Below, piece by piece: positions 1-8,069 of a stretch of 64,000 nucleotides of DNA. A model generated the notes under the pieces. That model saw nothing but the letters and a program-made list of their open reading frames with translations. It was not told the DNA's origin and made no database searches. The stretch comes from Chlorobiota bacterium (GTDB lineage Bacteria; Bacteroidota; Ignavibacteria; OLB7). Each line of letters starts with the position of its first letter. Position 1 is the first letter of the stretch. Location of the stretch: NCBI GenBank assembly GCA_016710285.1, contig JADJXR010000001.1, positions 2,170,001-2,234,000 on the forward strand, given 5' to 3'. The position numbers and the translations under genes were made by a program.

Positions 1-1
1 A

Positions 2-556
2 AGCAGCATCATGCCGCAGAAAAAAAATCCTGACATGGCGGAGTTGGTTCGCGGAAAAACCGGACGGGTGTTTGGCGCGTTGATCGCGCTGCTGACCACC
101 GTGAAGGGGCTTCCGCTGTCGTACAACCGGGATATGCAGGAGGATAAGCTGCCGGTGTTTGATTCCGCCGACACGTGGGGCGATTCGCTGGCGGTGATGG
201 CGGGGATGCTGGACAACTCCACCTTCAACGCCAGCGCGATGCAGGAAGCAGCTGGCGGCGGATTCAGCACCGCCACCGAGCTGGCCGATTACTTGGTTCG
301 CCACGGGCTTCCCTTCCGCGATGCCCACGGCGTTGCTGGCGCGGTGGTTGGCTACTGCGCCCAGCGGAACCTGCAACTTCACGACCTTGACGTGGCAACG
401 CTGCAGACCTTCTCCCCCCGGTTCAGCGATGATATCCTCCCATATCTTGACCCCGCAACCGCCATTGCCCAACGCCGCTCCTCCGGCTCCGCCTCACCAC
501 AGGAAGTGGCGCGGCAGTTGGAGTGGTGGGGGAGGGAGATAGGGGATGGAACCTGA
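2..556 (+). CDS. argH: Argininosuccinate lyase, C-terminal part (5' truncated by window edge)
   Basis: Last step of arginine biosynthesis: cleaves argininosuccinate to arginine and fumarate in the cytoplasm. The window opens inside the fumarase/aspartase superfamily signature (SSIMPQKKNPD, which carries the mobile catalytic serine loop), so about 184 residues of a protein that is normally near 460 residues are present. The following segment (LVRGKTGRVFG, LPLSYNRDMQEDK) is typical ArgH. The end contains the usual C-terminal small domain (STATELADYLVRHGLPFRDAH). The stop is followed by about 120 bp without a gene. Identification is secure; the true start lies outside the window. Confidence 0.95.
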   Translation, partial: SSIMPQKKNPDMAELVRGKTGRVFGALIALLTTVKGLPLSYNRDMQEDKLPVFDSADTWGDSLAVMAGMLDNSTFNASAMQEAAGGGFSTATELADYLVRHGLPFRDAHGVAGAVVGYCAQRNLQLHDLDVATLQTFSPRFSDDILPYLDPATAIAQRRSSGSASPQEVARQLEWWGREIGDGT

Positions 557-680
557 GCAAGATGGGGTATGGTTCGCCTCTGGAGATCATCTCCATCGGC
601 CAGCCTTCCCCCCGTTTTCACCCTGCATGAATTTGGCGGTTGTTTGCGTGCGGCGTGTGGCGTAGGTTGCACGCCGCATT

Positions 681-2621
681 ATGGATAACCAAGAATTTAT
701 GACGACACTCTCCCGATTGTTCGCGCTGCTGTTGCTGCTGGGCGTTGCTGGCATTGCCGCTTGCGACAGCTCAGAAGACCCAAACCTGCTGAACCCTCCG
801 CCCCCCGATAGCACTCACGTTCGCACCGTTAATTTGCTTGGCGGCCAAACGATTGACTTCCGCATTGGCGGCTTTACTATCGCCCCGGGGCTTGCGCCGT
901 TTGTGGCCACCAGCTTCGGTTCGGTGCTGATTCAGGAGCGGACGTTTTTTGTGATTGGGCGAAGCAATCGCTCCGACACCATCGCCAACCAGCAGCTTCC
1001 GCTTGGCGCAAACGTCACGTTCCTGGTGTACGGGCGCGATACCGTGCCGCAGTTCAAGCAGCTGCAAACTTCCGATCAAGATCGCACCGATCTTCTGGCC
1101 GCCGGACGCTCCCGCCTGATCTTTATCAACACCATCCCCGACTCCACGCTCTACCTTCGGCGCGGCTGCCAAAGTGGCGATACCATCATTGGCGGAACCG
1201 GGTTCGGCATCGGCACAGCGGTGGATATTCCACAGACCGAGGCCTCGCTCTATCTGTTCACCTCCGGCATTCCTTCCCCCATGACCACGGCGCGGCTGAG
1301 CTTGCCAACCGGCAGCACCACGTACCTGATTGCCGCACGGCGGAACGGAGCAATCGAGCTGTTCACCATTGATGCCGCCACCGGCGCTGCCGGCACGCTC
1401 CCTTCGGCCCCGCCGGAAACCCGCACCGAATCGGCCATTGCCCTTGTGAACGCCATTGATGGAAACGCAACGGTATCGGCCCAGATGAAAGGGTCCGGCG
1501 CGGTGATTGCCACCGGGGTTCCCACGTTCGGCATTTCGTCGGAAGGGAACGTCCAGGCCTGCCAATCGCCGTCGGGGGATAGCTTGGAGCTGACCACTTC
1601 CGGCGGGCAAGCGTTCACGGTTGGAATCCGGCTAAGCGTTGGTGGGCGATCGTTTGCGGTGCTGTACAACACGCTGGGCATCACCCGCGCGTTGGTGCTG
1701 GACCGCGCCGCCACGCAAGCTCCATCCGGCAAGGCGCGCGTCCGTGTGGTGAATGTTGCCAGCGATGGCCGCTTCGCTGTGGTGATTGGAAGCGGCTCGC
1801 CGCGCGGGGATTCGGCAAGCACACGCCCGTTTGGGTCGCAGCTTCCGGGGGGGATTAGCCCCACCGTGGACCTCCCCGCCGGGGACTACCCGCTGCTGCT
1901 GAGCGACGACGCTTCCGGCCAGTTCGTGGAAAGCGGAATCCAAAATTTGGGGGAAGGAGTTTGGACGATTTTTGTTGTGAGCAACAACGGCGTGCCCTCG
2001 CTGCGGGTGCTGCGGGAAGATGGAAACGTGAGTGGTGGATTGCAGCCGTTGGGAAGCATCGGGCGTTCGGCAGTGCTGTTCAGCATGATCCCCGATGGCA
2101 ATGCTTCCATCACCTTCGGCCAGCTTGCTCCGTCGCCGATTGGCTACAGTTACGTCCGCTACTCGGTTGCCCCTGCGGCGCAGTTCCAAGCCACGCTGAA
2201 CGGGGTCGCAACCCAGGCGGTGGATGGCGCGGCGGGTGAGTATGTGATGGGCGCAACCGGCACCATGGCCGTGCCCCAACTGATCGTCTTCCCCCAAGCC
2301 GCCTCCGTTTCCGCTGCGGACCGGGCAACCGTTCGGTTTATCAACGCCGTTCCAAGCGAAACCACGCTGGAGCTTCGCGAAAGCAGCATCACCACGGACC
2401 TGCTCCGCGCCAGCGATTTCGGCACGCCAAGCGACACGCTGCAGCGCGAGGAACGGAAATACTCCTTCGTGATTTCGCGCCCCGGCCAGCAAACAGTGCT
2501 TGCGCGGATTGATGGAGTGGAGCTTTCCGCGGGTCGCCGATACCTTCTGGTGGTTGGCCCCAAACGCCCCACCTCCGCCAGCGACACCTTGCAGTATCGG
2601 ACCCTTTGGATGCAGGAATAA
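681..2621 (+). CDS. Lipoprotein with about six DUF4397-like beta-sandwich repeats
   Basis: Probable cell-surface or periplasmic lipoprotein. A short n-region and Leu-rich core end in a lipobox (GIAAC, Cys about residue 28). The body repeats a segment of about 100 residues beginning with a strand of the form VRxxNxxPDxxxxL, at about residues 46, 144, 250, 350, 463 and 548 (for example RLIFINTIPDS, RVRVVNVASDG, TVRFINAVPSE). This resembles the DUF4397 family common in FCB bacteria, whose function is unknown. The ATG at 681 is used; an in-frame ATG at 699 gives an equally good signal peptide, and neither has a clear Shine-Dalgarno sequence. No operon partner is evident. The domain assignment is by resemblance only. 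Confidence 0.7.
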   Translation: MDNQEFMTTLSRLFALLLLLGVAGIAACDSSEDPNLLNPPPPDSTHVRTVNLLGGQTIDFRIGGFTIAPGLAPFVATSFGSVLIQERTFFVIGRSNRSDTIANQQLPLGANVTFLVYGRDTVPQFKQLQTSDQDRTDLLAAGRSRLIFINTIPDSTLYLRRGCQSGDTIIGGTGFGIGTAVDIPQTEASLYLFTSGIPSPMTTARLSLPTGSTTYLIAARRNGAIELFTIDAATGAAGTLPSAPPETRTESAIALVNAIDGNATVSAQMKGSGAVIATGVPTFGISSEGNVQACQSPSGDSLELTTSGGQAFTVGIRLSVGGRSFAVLYNTLGITRALVLDRAATQAPSGKARVRVVNVASDGRFAVVIGSGSPRGDSASTRPFGSQLPGGISPTVDLPAGDYPLLLSDDASGQFVESGIQNLGEGVWTIFVVSNNGVPSLRVLREDGNVSGGLQPLGSIGRSAVLFSMIPDGNASITFGQLAPSPIGYSYVRYSVAPAAQFQATLNGVATQAVDGAAGEYVMGATGTMAVPQLIVFPQAASVSAADRATVRFINAVPSETTLELRESSITTDLLRASDFGTPSDTLQREERKYSFVISRPGQQTVLARIDGVELSAGRRYLLVVGPKRPTSASDTLQYRTLWMQE

Positions 2622-2730
2622 TCTGGTGGGGCAGCTTTCTGGCGGACGATTGGAAAAGAACTTCCCGGAGTATGGCGGCTATATCGCCACAACCAAGCGG
2701 TTTCTACCGCTGATCTGGTAAGCAAAAAAC

Positions 2731-2763
2731 AATGCCCGGCATCGCGTCTGGATACCGGGCATT
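2731..2763 (-). terminator. Rho-independent terminator read on the minus strand
   Basis: Perfect 9-bp inverted repeat (AATGCCCGG / CCGGGCATT) with a 15-nt loop. On the minus strand it is followed by G and six T, the classical form. It would end transcription that crosses the hsp20 downstream repeats; on the plus strand it lacks a T-run but sits 110 bp after the lipoprotein stop. Confidence 0.7.
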
Positions 2764-2781
2764 GCGGTGTTCGTTGCTAAG

Positions 2782-3269
2782 GGGTAGCGGCCCCGACTTT
2801 ATCGGGGCCGAGTCGCCAAAGGCTACCGGCTTGGTGGTGTCTCTCTCGGTGTTAGCTGCTCCAGAAATGATTCTGGAGATTACTCTCTCTCGGTGTTAGC
2901 TGCTCCAAAAGGGTAGCGGCAGGTCTTTAGCCTGCCGAGTAACCGAAGGCTAAAGACCTTTTATCAATCCCGACGGAGGTCGGGGCGGCTACCGGTTTGG
3001 TGGTGACTCTCTGGTAGTTCTCCAGAAATGATTCTGGAGATTACTCTCTCAGTGTTAGCTGCTCCAAAAGGGTAGCGGCCCCGACTTTATCGGGGCCCAG
3101 TCGCCAAAGGCTAAAGACCTTTTATCAATCCCGACGGAGGTCGGGGCGGCTACCGGTTTGGTGGTAGTTCTCCAAAAACGATTCTGGAGATTACTCTCTC
3201 ACGATTAGCTGCTCCAACCATGAGGTTGGAGGTGGAGCAACTCTGGTGGTGGTTGTTCCAGAGTTGCTC
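2782..3269. repeat. Tandem structured repeat modules in the 2622-3335 gene-free stretch
   Basis: No credible gene lies between 2622 and 3335. The stretch is about three copies of a module of 130-160 bp. Each has a GGGTAGCGGC block with a palindrome (CCCCGACTTTATCGGGG, replaced by a CTTTAGCC palindrome in copy 2), then TTGGTGGT, a hairpin (CTCCAGAAATGATTCTGGAG) and the sequence TTACTCTCTC...TTAGCTGCTCCAAAA. Module starts are near 2782, 2911 and 3070. Copies 2 and 3 also contain the dispersed element CCCGACGGAGGTCGGGGCGG. The array ends in two further hairpins, CTCCAACC...GGTTGGAG and a perfect 12-bp stem GAGCAACTCTGG/CCAGAGTTGCTC (3235-3269). Confidence 0.75.
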
Positions 3270-3335
3270 TGTGTTGGCTGTATGATTCAGGGGGATCGGT
3301 GACAGCGGGATGAGGTTCAATGGTTGTGCTGGCGT

Positions 3336-3824
3336 TTAGCTGATCGTGATCGTTCGCGGGCGAACAACCTCGGCCTTTGGAATCTGGATTTTTAGGATGC
3401 CATCCTCAAACGCCGCCGTGATCTTCTCCGGGTCAACTTCCGATGGGAAGGTGAAGGTCCGTTGGAACTTCCCGTAGAATCGTTCGGTGCGGTGGTAGCT
3501 CCATTGCTTTTTCTCTCCTTCGGTTTCCGGTGCTTTCTCCTCGTGGGCATATTTCCGTTCGCCGGCAATCGTCAACGTGTTGTCGTGGAAGCTCAGGGCA
3601 ACCTCTTCTTTCTTCAGGCCTGGAAGCTCCACATCAATCATGTAGCTGGTGGCGTTTTCGCGGACGTCAATCACTGGCTTCCACACCTTTTCGCGGGTTT
3701 CGCCGGTGCGGGTTTCGTTGCTTTTGGAAGGGGTCAGGAAATTGTCGAAGAATCGGTTGATCTCCCGTTGAATGTCGTTGCTGGTCAAATTGTGGAACGG
3801 ATGAAGGCGCGTGTGCGTGTTCAT
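3336..3824 (-). CDS. Small heat-shock protein, Hsp20/alpha-crystallin family
   Basis: ATP-independent holdase chaperone that binds unfolding proteins in the cytoplasm. The 162-residue length is normal. The alpha-crystallin domain spans about residues 48-160 with the expected core (YMIDVELPGLKKEEVALS, LTIAGERK) and the conserved AFEDGILKIQIPK strand near residue 138; the C-terminal IXI-like tail is TITIS. The start is supported by a good Shine-Dalgarno sequence, AAGGAGAA, on the minus strand at 3832-3839. The gene is monocistronic and divergent from the barrel gene at 4015. No CIRCE element was found in the 190 bp upstream, so the heat-shock control mode is not visible. Confidence 0.93.
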   Translation of the reverse strand: MNTHTRLHPFHNLTSNDIQREINRFFDNFLTPSKSNETRTGETREKVWKPVIDVRENATSYMIDVELPGLKKEEVALSFHDNTLTIAGERKYAHEEKAPETEGEKKQWSYHRTERFYGKFQRTFTFPSEVDPEKITAAFEDGILKIQIPKAEVVRPRTITIS

Positions 3825-4014
3825 TATTTGGTTCTCCTTGCTAGATAGTTGGTCGTGTTATTTGTTTGTGCAAGCGGGGTTCGCTTGGCGGCATTGCGCC
3901 GCGTTGTTGTTGGACTTGTGGCACTCTTCCTCAAGCATCATGCCATCCCTAAAAACCAGTTTTTGGCGGGCGTTCCGGTTGTGGCAACCGGACGCTTTTT
4001 CGCGGGGGTCGGCA

Positions 4015-4698
4015 ATGATTGCCGCACAGCCTGACAACGCGGCCAACCGTGGCGGAAAAATTTTCCGGCGGCAGTGGCGGGCGGTGGGGTGCTTCGGGTT
4101 GGTTGGGGTGATGTTGGGATTCGGGGTGGCGGGGGCGCAGGTGGTTCTTGGGCTGCGTGGCGGCATCAACATTGCTAACCAAGCGTTCAACCCGCCGTTT
4201 TTTACCGGAGTGCGCCACGGCCTGTTGGTTGGCGGCCATATCGAAGGCGCGATTGACAGCACCTTCAGCGTGGTCCTGCAGCCGCAGTACGTGCAAAAAG
4301 GAACAGTGATTGAAGGTGCCGCCGGAACACTGGTCACGGCGGAATTCAACTACCTTGAGTTCCCGTTGCTTCTGCGCGCCAGCTATCGGGTTCGGCCATT
4401 GATGGTGTTCTCGTTCGTGGGGGTCAACCCGGGGGTGTTGGTCTCGGCAGCATCGGTAAAACGCTATGCCGATAGCACGGTGATTATCGAGGCCGCAGCG
4501 CAAACCAACACCCTTGATTTCGGGATTGACGTTGGCGCAGGGGTGGGCTACCAGCTAACCAACCAGATTGCCATCGCTGGCGATATCCGCTACAGCATCG
4601 GGCTTACCGACATCACTGCCGAGCGGGGAAACGCCAGCACAAATTGCTCTCGCGATCTTCGTATCATTGCCGGAATCTTCTTCCAACTGGGCAAGTAA
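4015..4698 (+). CDS. Outer-membrane beta-barrel protein, PorT-like (OMP_b-brl_2 type)
   Basis: Predicted small outer-membrane barrel of about 227 residues. The N-terminus has a basic stretch (FRRQWR) and a hydrophobic core ending VAGAQ, a likely signal peptidase I site near residue 44. The mature part reads as alternating strands (VVLGLRGGINIAN, FSVVLQPQYVQKG, FNYLEFPLLLRASY, FGIDVGAGVGYQ, IAGDIRYSIGL), the pattern of PorT-type barrels in Bacteroidota. An open frame reaches back to 3811, but that part would overlap the hsp20 start region and is not signal-like. ATG 4015 is chosen over ATG 3940. Its ligand or role cannot be told. Confidence 0.75.
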   Translation: MIAAQPDNAANRGGKIFRRQWRAVGCFGLVGVMLGFGVAGAQVVLGLRGGINIANQAFNPPFFTGVRHGLLVGGHIEGAIDSTFSVVLQPQYVQKGTVIEGAAGTLVTAEFNYLEFPLLLRASYRVRPLMVFSFVGVNPGVLVSAASVKRYADSTVIIEAAAQTNTLDFGIDVGAGVGYQLTNQIAIAGDIRYSIGLTDITAERGNASTNCSRDLRIIAGIFFQLGK

Positions 4699-4728
4699 CC
4701 AACCAACCGTATCACCAGGCTTTCATCC

Positions 4729-5469
4729 ATGGCGCGATTTGGCGTTTGCCTTTTCCTGCTTCTGATTACCACAACGCCGCCGCTCCTTTGCGGCCAGGGC
4801 GACACACTGCTGTACGCCGACCTGAACGGCGACACCGCCGCCGACACCATCGGCGTGGCCACCACTGCCGACGGCTACGACGTTGTGAACGGCTGCACCA
4901 TCACCATCAACGGGCGGACGCTTGGGGTCCCGCTGCAGGATGTTTATCAGGTGGAGGTGGCAATCGGGGATATTGACGGCGGCGATAACCAGCGCGAGGT
5001 CATCCTTACCGCAACCGGCTCCGGCAGTGCTGCCAGCCACCACGTGGTGCGGCTGAACGGAAACCGCCTGGTGATCTCGGCCCCACTTGTCGGCAATCTA
5101 TCCTTCCCCGGGGAAGGGGTGGTCCGGGCCGAGCAGTGGATGGGCTTCTGGAACATTACCCGCAGCTACCGGTTGGACGCGGAAACGATGGGTTGGGAGG
5201 TGGTGCCGCAGGACCTGTACGAACTAAGCGTCGCCGGAAAAACCACGAAATCTGTGACGCTCCTTTCCGCCCACGGGCCAAAAGCGAAGCCCGCCGCAAA
5301 GCTGAAACCCCAAAGCCCCGTGACGGTTGTTGGCTACATCCCAACCAGCCCGGCAGGAGGGAGCAATGGGGAGGATTGGTACCAAATCAAAACCGCGACC
5401 GGGGCGATTGGCTGGCTGCAATTGAAAGACTTCCGGGAAAAAATCACCCTCCCCTGGGAAGGGTCCTAA
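4729..5469 (+). CDS. Secreted protein with VCBS-like calcium loop and SH3-like C-terminus
   Basis: Exported protein of 246 residues with a signal peptide (MARFGVCLFLLLITTTPPLL, cleavage near residue 22). Residues 28-40 (LYADLNGDTAADTI) form an Asp-rich loop like those of VCBS/FG-GAP propeller blades, and a second acidic loop (IGDIDGGDNQREVIL) lies near residue 83. A Lys/Pro-rich linker at about 185-195 leads to a C-terminal segment (DWYQIKTATGAIGWLQLKDF) that looks like a bacterial SH3 domain, a fold often binding cell wall or peptides. The gene lies 30 bp after the barrel gene in the same direction and may be co-transcribed. Precise function is unknown. Confidence 0.6.
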   Translation: MARFGVCLFLLLITTTPPLLCGQGDTLLYADLNGDTAADTIGVATTADGYDVVNGCTITINGRTLGVPLQDVYQVEVAIGDIDGGDNQREVILTATGSGSAASHHVVRLNGNRLVISAPLVGNLSFPGEGVVRAEQWMGFWNITRSYRLDAETMGWEVVPQDLYELSVAGKTTKSVTLLSAHGPKAKPAAKLKPQSPVTVVGYIPTSPAGGSNGEDWYQIKTATGAIGWLQLKDFREKITLPWEGS

Positions 5470-5512
5470 CAACAGGGGCTGGCTCCTTCCCGCGTTCGGC
5501 CATCTCTCCATC

Positions 5513-6199
5513 TTAGCCCTGCTGTTGTTTCCGTTTCTCGTTCCGGGCGGAGACGAAGGAGATAATGTACGCCAGCACAACCACCGCTAGCAGCGGCAGA
5601 AAATATTTCAGGAAGGCTGTTCCAAGCGGGCTGTCGGTTTCCGTGGCAAGGGGGCGGCCGGCTGCGTCGGTTCCGTCGGACTGATGCTCGGCGGGGGGGC
5701 CGATGAAGGAGAAACTGTTGAAAAACCCAGCAGCTTCCGGCGTGGCAATCTCCAGTTCGGGACCGACTGCCGTCAGCACGTAGCCGTAGCCGTTGGCAAC
5801 GGCTGCGGTCATCGTCATTTTCATGGCTGGGTCCTGCGGCGAGGACCCTTTGCACTGCAGCGACTTCACCCCCGCCAACTTCCCGAACGTGCAACTAACC
5901 CCATGGAGCTTCCCCATGATAGATTCCCGAAGGCTTTCAACAAACGTTGGGTCGTCCAGCGTGAAAGTCCGCTGGACCGGAAGCACCACCAACGCCAACC
6001 GCGACTTCCCGGAAGGGCTTTGCACCGCCAGCAGGCTGACCCCAACGGGGGGATTGCCAACATCGGCACGTTGCCAACCGGCTGGCGGAGTGATGCGGCA
6101 CAGATACTGGTCGAAGCTCATCGGCTGGGCAACAAGCTGCGCGGCGGTGGCGCAAAGCAGCAGCAGTGAAATCGTGGAAGCGCGAAGCATCGGTATCAT
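5513..6199 (-). CDS. Exported, C-terminally membrane-anchored protein of unknown function
   Basis: About 228 residues. A signal peptide (ASTISLLLLCATAAQLVAQ) precedes a periplasmic domain beginning DQYLCRITPPAGWQRAD, whose opening is reminiscent of PsbP/DUF1795-type folds that start with a PPxGW motif. That resemblance is weak and is the only clue to family. Near the end a transmembrane helix (YFLPLLAVVVLAYIISF) is followed by a basic cytoplasmic tail (RNEKRKQQQG). The start is the ATG at 6199; a TTG at 6202 abuts the plsC stop. It lies directly behind plsC with no gap, so the two are very likely co-transcribed. Confidence 0.6.
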   Translation of the reverse strand: MIPMLRASTISLLLLCATAAQLVAQPMSFDQYLCRITPPAGWQRADVGNPPVGVSLLAVQSPSGKSRLALVVLPVQRTFTLDDPTFVESLRESIMGKLHGVSCTFGKLAGVKSLQCKGSSPQDPAMKMTMTAAVANGYGYVLTAVGPELEIATPEAAGFFNSFSFIGPPAEHQSDGTDAAGRPLATETDSPLGTAFLKYFLPLLAVVVLAYIISFVSARNEKRKQQQG

Positions 6200-6202
6200 C
6201 AA

Positions 6203-7033
6203 TTAGGCAGGGATTGGTTGCGCCGCCGGAAGCAGCGGGGGAACGTGTTCGGCGATTCGTTGCTGCATCCCTTCGGCGTACTCCCGAAGGATCATTTTAT
6301 CGGCAGAGATTGGGGAAGGAAGCGGGGCAAGAAATTGCAGCTGGGCAGTGATGGAGCGAAGCCGCAGCACGCGCCACGCATGGGGCATAAACGGTTCGTC
6401 GGGGCGATGCCAGTACGCGAAATCGCGGTTGGCAAGGGTGGTTGGTTCGCCAGCGATGTGGGTGTAAAGGATCACGAACGGCTGCACCAGCACATCGCTT
6501 CCGGCCACCGTGTTGAACATGAACGGCTTAAAAGAATCCACCCGCCCGCCTTCGGTGGTTCCGCCTTCTGGGAACAAGGTGATGCGCGCCCCGTGGTGCA
6601 TTTTATCAACCACCATTTTGGAGGATTTCACCGCCGAACGGAGCGAGGTCCGATCCAAGAAGATTGTGCCGCCAATCCGGGCAAAAATTCCCATCACTGG
6701 CCAATCGCGCACGTCATGGCGCGAAACAAACACCCCGCCGACAGTCCGTCCTGAAACAAGGATGTCAAGGTAGGAAACATGATTGCCGATGAACAGCCGC
6801 GCATCGGGGTGGCGTTCCCCTTGTGTGTTGATGCGCACCCCCATTAACCGAGCAACAATCCCACACCACACCGCCGTCAACCACATACTTACCCCATATC
6901 GGCTTTGCGTTCCAAACAAGGAGCCAAGGCCAATCACTACCAGAAAAAATGGGAACAGCAGTGCCATTGCTACTGCGATCAGTAATAACCGAATTATGCC
7001 CCGAACCGTGCTGTATGTTGGTTCCGCTGTCAT
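6203..7033 (-). CDS. plsC: 1-acyl-sn-glycerol-3-phosphate acyltransferase (PlsC family)
   Basis: Transfers an acyl chain to lysophosphatidic acid in phospholipid synthesis at the inner membrane. Two PlsC motifs are intact: the catalytic HX4D box (NHVSYLDILVSG, about residue 83) and the acceptor-binding FPEGGTTEGG (about residue 152). A long N-terminal hydrophobic segment (IIRLLLIAVAMALLFPFFLVVIGLG) anchors it. ATG 7033 is chosen: it gives about 276 residues, usual for the family, whereas the open frame extends to a GTG at 7096. The divergent methyltransferase promoter lies upstream. An ornithine-lipid or other lysolipid acyltransferase of the same family cannot be excluded. Confidence 0.85.
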   Translation of the reverse strand: MTAEPTYSTVRGIIRLLLIAVAMALLFPFFLVVIGLGSLFGTQSRYGVSMWLTAVWCGIVARLMGVRINTQGERHPDARLFIGNHVSYLDILVSGRTVGGVFVSRHDVRDWPVMGIFARIGGTIFLDRTSLRSAVKSSKMVVDKMHHGARITLFPEGGTTEGGRVDSFKPFMFNTVAGSDVLVQPFVILYTHIAGEPTTLANRDFAYWHRPDEPFMPHAWRVLRLRSITAQLQFLAPLPSPISADKMILREYAEGMQQRIAEHVPPLLPAAQPIPA

Positions 7034-7085
7034 CCGTATCCGTGTTGATTGGTATGAGTAGTAAAAAAAAGGCCGGGCGCAACTG

Positions 7086-7093
7086 TACCTTTG
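7086..7093 (+). promoter_or_regulatory. TAnnTTTG-type -7 box directly before a start codon
   Basis: TACCTTTG matches the Bacteroidota -7 consensus exactly and lies only five bases upstream of the ATG at 7099. If used, transcription would begin at or next to the start codon, giving a leaderless mRNA. No convincing -33 TTG at the right distance was found. Confidence 0.45.
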
Positions 7094-7098
7094 CACCC

Positions 7099-7629
7099 AT
7101 GCGAAAACTTTCCCACGAAGAACTTCTGGCCCAACGCCTAACCGCCGCCGAAGTCCTCTCTACCGTGCGCCACCCAGTTGTCGGGATTTTGGAAGATATC
7201 CGCTCGCTCTACAACGTTGGGTCCTGCTTCCGCACCGCCGATGCGATGCTGCTTCAGCGGCTGATCCTGACTGGTTACACCCCAACGCCGCCGCGCAAGG
7301 AGATCAGCAAAACCGCGTTAGGAGCAACCGAAACCGTCCCGTGGGAATTCGTTGCCAACGGGGCCGAAGCGGTTGCGATGCTCCGCTTGCAAGGCTACCG
7401 AACCTACGCGCTGGAGCTTACCGACAGCAGCCTGCAACTTGGCACCGCCCAGCTTCCGCCGGGGCCGATTGCGTTTGTGGCCGGCAACGAAATCACCGGC
7501 GTTTCCGCCGCCACCCTTGCCGCCTGCGATGGAGCTATCGAGATACCGATGCACGGCGTAAAACACTCCTTGAACGTCGCCGTGGCGTTCGGAATTGCGG
7601 CGTGGGAGTTGGTGAAAAAAGGGGGGTAA
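7099..7629 (+). CDS. TrmH/SpoU-family RNA 2'-O-methyltransferase
   Basis: Cytoplasmic SAM-dependent enzyme that methylates a ribose 2'-OH in tRNA or rRNA. All three SPOUT motifs are visible: motif 1 (NVGSCFRTADAM, about residue 36), motif 2 (FVAGNEITGVSA, about residue 124) and the knot motif 3 (MHGVKHSLNVAVAFGIAAWEL). At 176 residues it consists of little more than the catalytic domain, without the N-terminal RNA-binding domain of RlmB, so target prediction is not possible. ATG 7099 is preferred over upstream in-frame starts because it directly follows the promoter-like box at 7086. Confidence 0.88.
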   Translation: MRKLSHEELLAQRLTAAEVLSTVRHPVVGILEDIRSLYNVGSCFRTADAMLLQRLILTGYTPTPPRKEISKTALGATETVPWEFVANGAEAVAMLRLQGYRTYALELTDSSLQLGTAQLPPGPIAFVAGNEITGVSAATLAACDGAIEIPMHGVKHSLNVAVAFGIAAWELVKKGG

Positions 7630-7658
7630 TCTCCAAAGATATTCCCCCCGCCAGGGCC

Positions 7659-7964
7659 TTACACCTCCTGCGCCTCGCCATGCACCATCGTCACCAACCC
7701 GGCGGCGAAGCTCATCAGGTCCTTTCCGGCGGCTTTGTTCTCCTCGGTGGCCATTGCGGCTTTGAAAGTGTCGCGGTCGGCAAAGGTCATTTCGGCAATC
7801 AGATAGTAGGGGGAGTCGGCCCCGAACGAACGGAGGTTCCGGCTTACCACAAGGCTTTGCAGCCCCGGCACCGCACGCATCAGCGGCGCGTGAACGCTAT
7901 CGTAATGGGCATCGAATGCCTCGATGCTCTCTGGCTTCGTGAAGAACGCTGTCAGCTTGTACAT
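7659..7964 (-). CDS. EthD-family dimeric alpha/beta-barrel protein
   Basis: Small cytoplasmic protein of 101 residues. Its pattern (MYKLTAFFTKPESIEAFDAHY, HAPLMRAVPGLQSLVVSRN, YLIAEMTFADRDTFKAAMAT) fits the EthD/REDY family, whose best known member assists ethyl-tert-butyl-ether degradation; most members are of unknown function. It stands alone between convergent and tandem neighbours, and nothing nearby suggests a substrate. The family call is by motif resemblance. Confidence 0.75.
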   Translation of the reverse strand: MYKLTAFFTKPESIEAFDAHYDSVHAPLMRAVPGLQSLVVSRNLRSFGADSPYYLIAEMTFADRDTFKAAMATEENKAAGKDLMSFAAGLVTMVHGEAQEV

Positions 7965-8069
7965 GAGTTGGATTGTTGATAACCGTGAGTAGGATGTCGT
8001 CTTTATAAATTCTCTTCCCTTCTCCCCGCTCCCCGTCCCCCGCTCCCTGTCTCCCGCTCCCCCAAAATA

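Noticed and set aside
3811..4014. N-terminal extension of the barrel protein
   Set aside because: It would overlap the hsp20 start and leave the signal peptide internal.
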